Origin: Caulobacter sp.
GTDB lineage: Bacteria > Pseudomonadota > Alphaproteobacteria > Caulobacterales > Caulobacteraceae
DNA: 6,482 nucleotides
Direction: 5' to 3'
NCBI GenBank assembly: GCA_028291125.1
Contig: JAQGIN010000228.1
Location: forward strand, 1-6,482
A model generated the notes under the pieces. That model was not told the DNA's origin. It did not search any database and saw only the letters and a list, made by a program, of their open reading frames with translations. Below, piece after piece: positions 4,355 to 6,482 of the stretch (the stretch's first letter is position 1; each line of letters begins with the position of its first letter). The translations under genes were made by a program, and so were the position numbers.

Positions 4355-6052
4355 ATGACCGCGACGGTCGCCGAGGAAATCGCCCAGCCGTTGATCCTGC
4401 CGGGGCTGATCGGCCTGCTGCGCGAGGCGGCCGACGCCGCCCAGCTGTTCGTCGCCGAGGCCCGGCCGGCGGTGAAGGCCCGCATCTCCGCGGGCGGCAA
4501 GATCGACCGCAAGCTGGCCGACGCCGAACAGCACGCCGTCCACGGTTTCGGCTGGTACGCCGCCTATGCCGAGCTGATCAACCAGGTGGCCGGCTGGGCC
4601 GAGCGCCTGTCGGCCGACGGCGCGTTCGGCGAGGTCGAGGCCCTGCTGGCCCAGCTTCTGGTCTCCGAATACGCCGCCCAGCTGACCGGCGGCATCCCGA
4701 TGAACCAGGGCGAGATCGTCCGCCCGCTGCATCTGATCACCGACCGGGCGGTGATGAACCGCTTGTTCGCCCCGGCCCTGGTGCGGCTGATGGTCGAGGG
4801 CGGGACCCAGGCGGTGAAGAGCCGCATCGCCCATCACCTGGCGGCGGCGCGTGGCCAGCCGACCCTGGAGCGCACCGGCCTCGACGAGACCTTCGAGATG
4901 ATCCGCGACCAGTTCCACGCCTTCGCCGAGGAGAAGGTCACCCCCTTCGCCCACCAGTGGCATCTGAAGGACGAGCTGATCCCGCTGGAGCTGGTCGAGG
5001 AGCTGGGGGCGCTCGGCGTATTCGGCCTGACCATCCCCGAGGAATACGGCGGGGCCGGCATGGGCAAGACCGCGATGTGCGTGGTGTCCGAGGAGCTGTC
5101 GCGGGCCTGGATCGGCGTCGGCTCGCTGGCCACCCGCTCGGAGATCGCCGGCGAGCTGATCCTGACCGGCGGCACCGAGGCCCAGAAGGCCCACTGGCTG
5201 CCCAAGATCGCCAGCGCCGAGATCCTGCCGACCGCGGTGTTCACCGAGCCGGGCGTCGGCTCCGACCTCGGCAGCCTGCGCACCCGGGCCACGCGCGAGG
5301 GCGAGCACTATGTCGTCACCGGCGCCAAGACCTGGATCACCCACGCCGCTCGGGCCGACGTCATGACCCTGCTGGTGCGCACCGACCCCACCACCACCGA
5401 CTATCGCGGTCTGTCGATGCTGCTGGCCGAGAAGCCGCGCGGCACGGTGGAGGCTCCCTTCCCCGCCGAGGGTATGAGCGGCGGCGAGATCGGGGTCATC
5501 GGCTATCGCGGCATGAAGGAGTACGAGATCGGCTTCGACGGCTTTTCCGTGCCGGCCGGCAACCTGCTGGGCGGCCGCGAGGGCCAGGGCTTCAAGCAGC
5601 TGATGGCCACCTTCGAGAGCGCCCGCATCCAGACCGCCGCCCGCGCCGTCGGCGTCGCCCAGGCGGCGTTGGAGACCGGCCTGGCCTACGCGCTGGACCG
5701 CCAACAGTTCGGCGGCCCGATCTTCGACTTTCCGCGGGTCTGCAACAAGCTGGCGATGATGGCCGCCGAGATCATGGGCGTGCGCCAGCTGACCTATTTC
5801 GCCGCCCGTCGGAAGGACGAAGGCAAGCGCTGCGACGTCGAGGCCGGCATGGCCAAGCTGATCGCCGCCCGCGTCGCCTGGGCCGCCGCCGACAACGCCC
5901 TGCAGATCCACGGCGGCAACGGCTTCGCCCTGGAATACGTCGCCAGCCGCCTGCTGGCCGACGCCCGCATCCTCAACATCTTCGAGGGGGCCGGCGAGAT
6001 CCAGGCCCAGGTCATCGCCCGGCGGCTGCTGGAGGATGGGGGGAACGATTAG
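4355..6052 (+). CDS. mcd: Acyl-CoA dehydrogenase with N-terminal extension, probably (2S)-methylsuccinyl-CoA dehydrogenase
   Basis: A 565-residue flavoprotein dehydrogenase. As Mcd it would oxidise (2S)-methylsuccinyl-CoA to mesaconyl-CoA in the ethylmalonyl-CoA pathway, passing electrons to ETF. Ordinary acyl-CoA dehydrogenases have about 380-400 residues; here an extra N-terminal block of about 170 residues precedes the core, as in known Mcd proteins. The extension includes EQHAVHGFGWYAAYAE (58-73) and AGWAERL (79-85), stretches I associate with Mcd. The core begins near 177 (LDETFEMIRDQFHAF). It contains IPEEYGGAGMG (227-237), the family signature TEPGVGSDLGSLRT (297-310), WITHA (327-331), the FAD-contact region DRQQFGGPI (448-456), ALQIHGGNGF (515-524) and IFEGAGEIQ (542-550). 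E544 is the expected catalytic base at the MCAD/SCAD position. The start is supported by GGGGAG upstream. A hairpin terminator follows, so it is probably monocistronic. The dehydrogenase call is near certain; the Mcd assignment rests on length and remembered motifs. Confidence 0.88.
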   Translation: MTATVAEEIAQPLILPGLIGLLREAADAAQLFVAEARPAVKARISAGGKIDRKLADAEQHAVHGFGWYAAYAELINQVAGWAERLSADGAFGEVEALLAQLLVSEYAAQLTGGIPMNQGEIVRPLHLITDRAVMNRLFAPALVRLMVEGGTQAVKSRIAHHLAAARGQPTLERTGLDETFEMIRDQFHAFAEEKVTPFAHQWHLKDELIPLELVEELGALGVFGLTIPEEYGGAGMGKTAMCVVSEELSRAWIGVGSLATRSEIAGELILTGGTEAQKAHWLPKIASAEILPTAVFTEPGVGSDLGSLRTRATREGEHYVVTGAKTWITHAARADVMTLLVRTDPTTTDYRGLSMLLAEKPRGTVEAPFPAEGMSGGEIGVIGYRGMKEYEIGFDGFSVPAGNLLGGREGQGFKQLMATFESARIQTAARAVGVAQAALETGLAYALDRQQFGGPIFDFPRVCNKLAMMAAEIMGVRQLTYFAARRKDEGKRCDVEAGMAKLIAARVAWAAADNALQIHGGNGFALEYVASRLLADARILNIFEGAGEIQAQVIARRLLEDGGND

Positions 6053-6068
6053 CCCTCCGCCCCGCCCA

Positions 6069-6109
6069 CCGTCATCCCGGGCCTTGTGCCCGGGATGACG
6101 GAGCTTTTT
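6069..6109 (+). terminator. Rho-independent terminator of mcd, built from a dispersed palindrome
   Basis: A perfect 14-bp stem, CCGTCATCCCGGGC (6069-6082) and its complement (6088-6101), closes a CTTGT loop. After three bases comes TTTTT (6105-6109). It starts 16 bases after the mcd stop. There is no A-tract on the left side, so it should work for plus-strand transcripts only. CGTCATCCCGGG palindromes of this kind are scattered widely in alphaproteobacterial genomes, so the hairpin is probably also a copy of a dispersed repeat. Confidence 0.85.
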
Positions 6110-6126
6110 GATGAGCGGCGTGAACC

Positions 6127-6482
6127 CTACCGCTTCCTCGCCACCAGGATGTCCTGGTCCTGGATCTTCTGGTCGCGCCAGACGCCCAGCTTCCGCTCGA
6201 CCACGTCGAAGCCGAGCGCGTCGTACTGGGCCAGGATCGTCTCGAAGTCGTAGCCGATCACCGACTCCGGCAGGTCGGGCGTCGCCGTCCAGCAGCCGTC
6301 CAGGGCATGGGCGAAGTCGAAGGCGGTCAGGCCGGCCTTGGCGTTGGCCCGGGCCAGGTCGTCGATCAGATAGTAGGAGATGACGCTGGTCCCGCCGGGC
6401 TTCAGCACCCGGGCGATCTCGCGGGCGAACTGGGCTTGGTCGGCGGCCAGCAGGTGGGTGAACACCGAGCCCAGCCAGACGA
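6127..6482 (-). CDS. Class I SAM-dependent methyltransferase, N-terminal part missing (runs off right edge)
   Basis: The open frame continues to the right edge, giving 117 residues of C-terminus; a GTG at 6465 lies inside a continuous conserved stretch (VWLGSVFTHLLA) and is not the true start. Visible class I motifs are WLGSVFTHL (the post-strand 4 region), then helix FAREIARVLKPGG, the classic motif before strand 5, followed by TSVISYYL. The C-terminus has PESVIGYDFETILAQYDALGFDVVE, the usual strand 6/7 region, and ends ILVARKR. The SAM-binding glycine loop lies outside the window. The substrate is unknown. It is convergent with mcd, with 74 bp between the stop codons that contain the terminator. 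No terminator of its own is evident. Confidence 0.85.
   Translation of the reverse strand, partial: VWLGSVFTHLLAADQAQFAREIARVLKPGGTSVISYYLIDDLARANAKAGLTAFDFAHALDGCWTATPDLPESVIGYDFETILAQYDALGFDVVERKLGVWRDQKIQDQDILVARKR

Noticed and set aside
4313..5911. 532-codon minus-strand open frame antisense to mcd
   Set aside because: Same GC-driven shadow effect; no recognisable motif, and the plus-strand frame is a clear acyl-CoA dehydrogenase.
6463..6465. GTG at 6465 as the start of a short methyltransferase-like gene
   Set aside because: The frame continues to the window edge with conserved methyltransferase residues (VWLGS) before the GTG, and a methyltransferase without the SAM-binding loop would be non-functional.

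Overview
The window is very GC-rich, with strong codon-position bias, and looks like the chromosome of a Caulobacterales-type alphaproteobacterium (Caulobacter/Phenylobacterium group). The basis is the codon use, a GCTANAWC-type -10 element, the left-edge protein family and a CGTCATCCCGGG-type dispersed palindrome. The assignment is inferred by eye, not by a database search.

Layout. (1) 1-445, minus: N-terminal 148 residues of a small membrane-anchored or exported protein of unknown function, running off the left edge. (2) 446-599: divergent intergenic region dominated by a 43-bp AT-rich near-palindrome (463-505) that places a TTGAC-type -35 on each strand. (3) 600-2072, plus: complete membrane-anchored M20 metallopeptidase of the PM20D1/carboxypeptidase S type. 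(4) 2137-3264, plus: complete Rieske non-haem iron oxygenase with a -10 element placed so that the mRNA should start at the ATG (leaderless). (5) 3265-3623: gene-free 359 bp between convergent genes. It holds two inverted copies of a palindromic repeat of about 70 bp, each only a few bases from a stop codon, with a strong hairpin terminator between them. (6) 3624-4250, minus: complete glutathione S-transferase. (7) 4251-4354: divergent control region with a palindrome and a direct repeat. (8) 4355-6052, plus: acyl-CoA dehydrogenase with a long N-terminal extension, best read as (2S)-methylsuccinyl-CoA dehydrogenase (Mcd) of the ethylmalonyl-CoA pathway. (9) 6069-6109: hairpin terminator built from a dispersed palindrome. 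(10) 6127-6482, minus: C-terminal part of a class I SAM-dependent methyltransferase, running off the right edge.

The genes do not form one operon or an obvious single pathway. They are mostly single-gene units in divergent and convergent pairs: accessory carbon metabolism (Mcd), oxidation or detoxification (Rieske oxygenase, GST) and amide hydrolysis (M20). No phage, CRISPR, transposase, rRNA or tRNA gene is visible. The most interesting material is non-coding: the symmetric divergent promoter, the predicted leaderless start, the paired inverted repeats and the mcd/GST operator candidate. I see no convincing multi-gene novel system.
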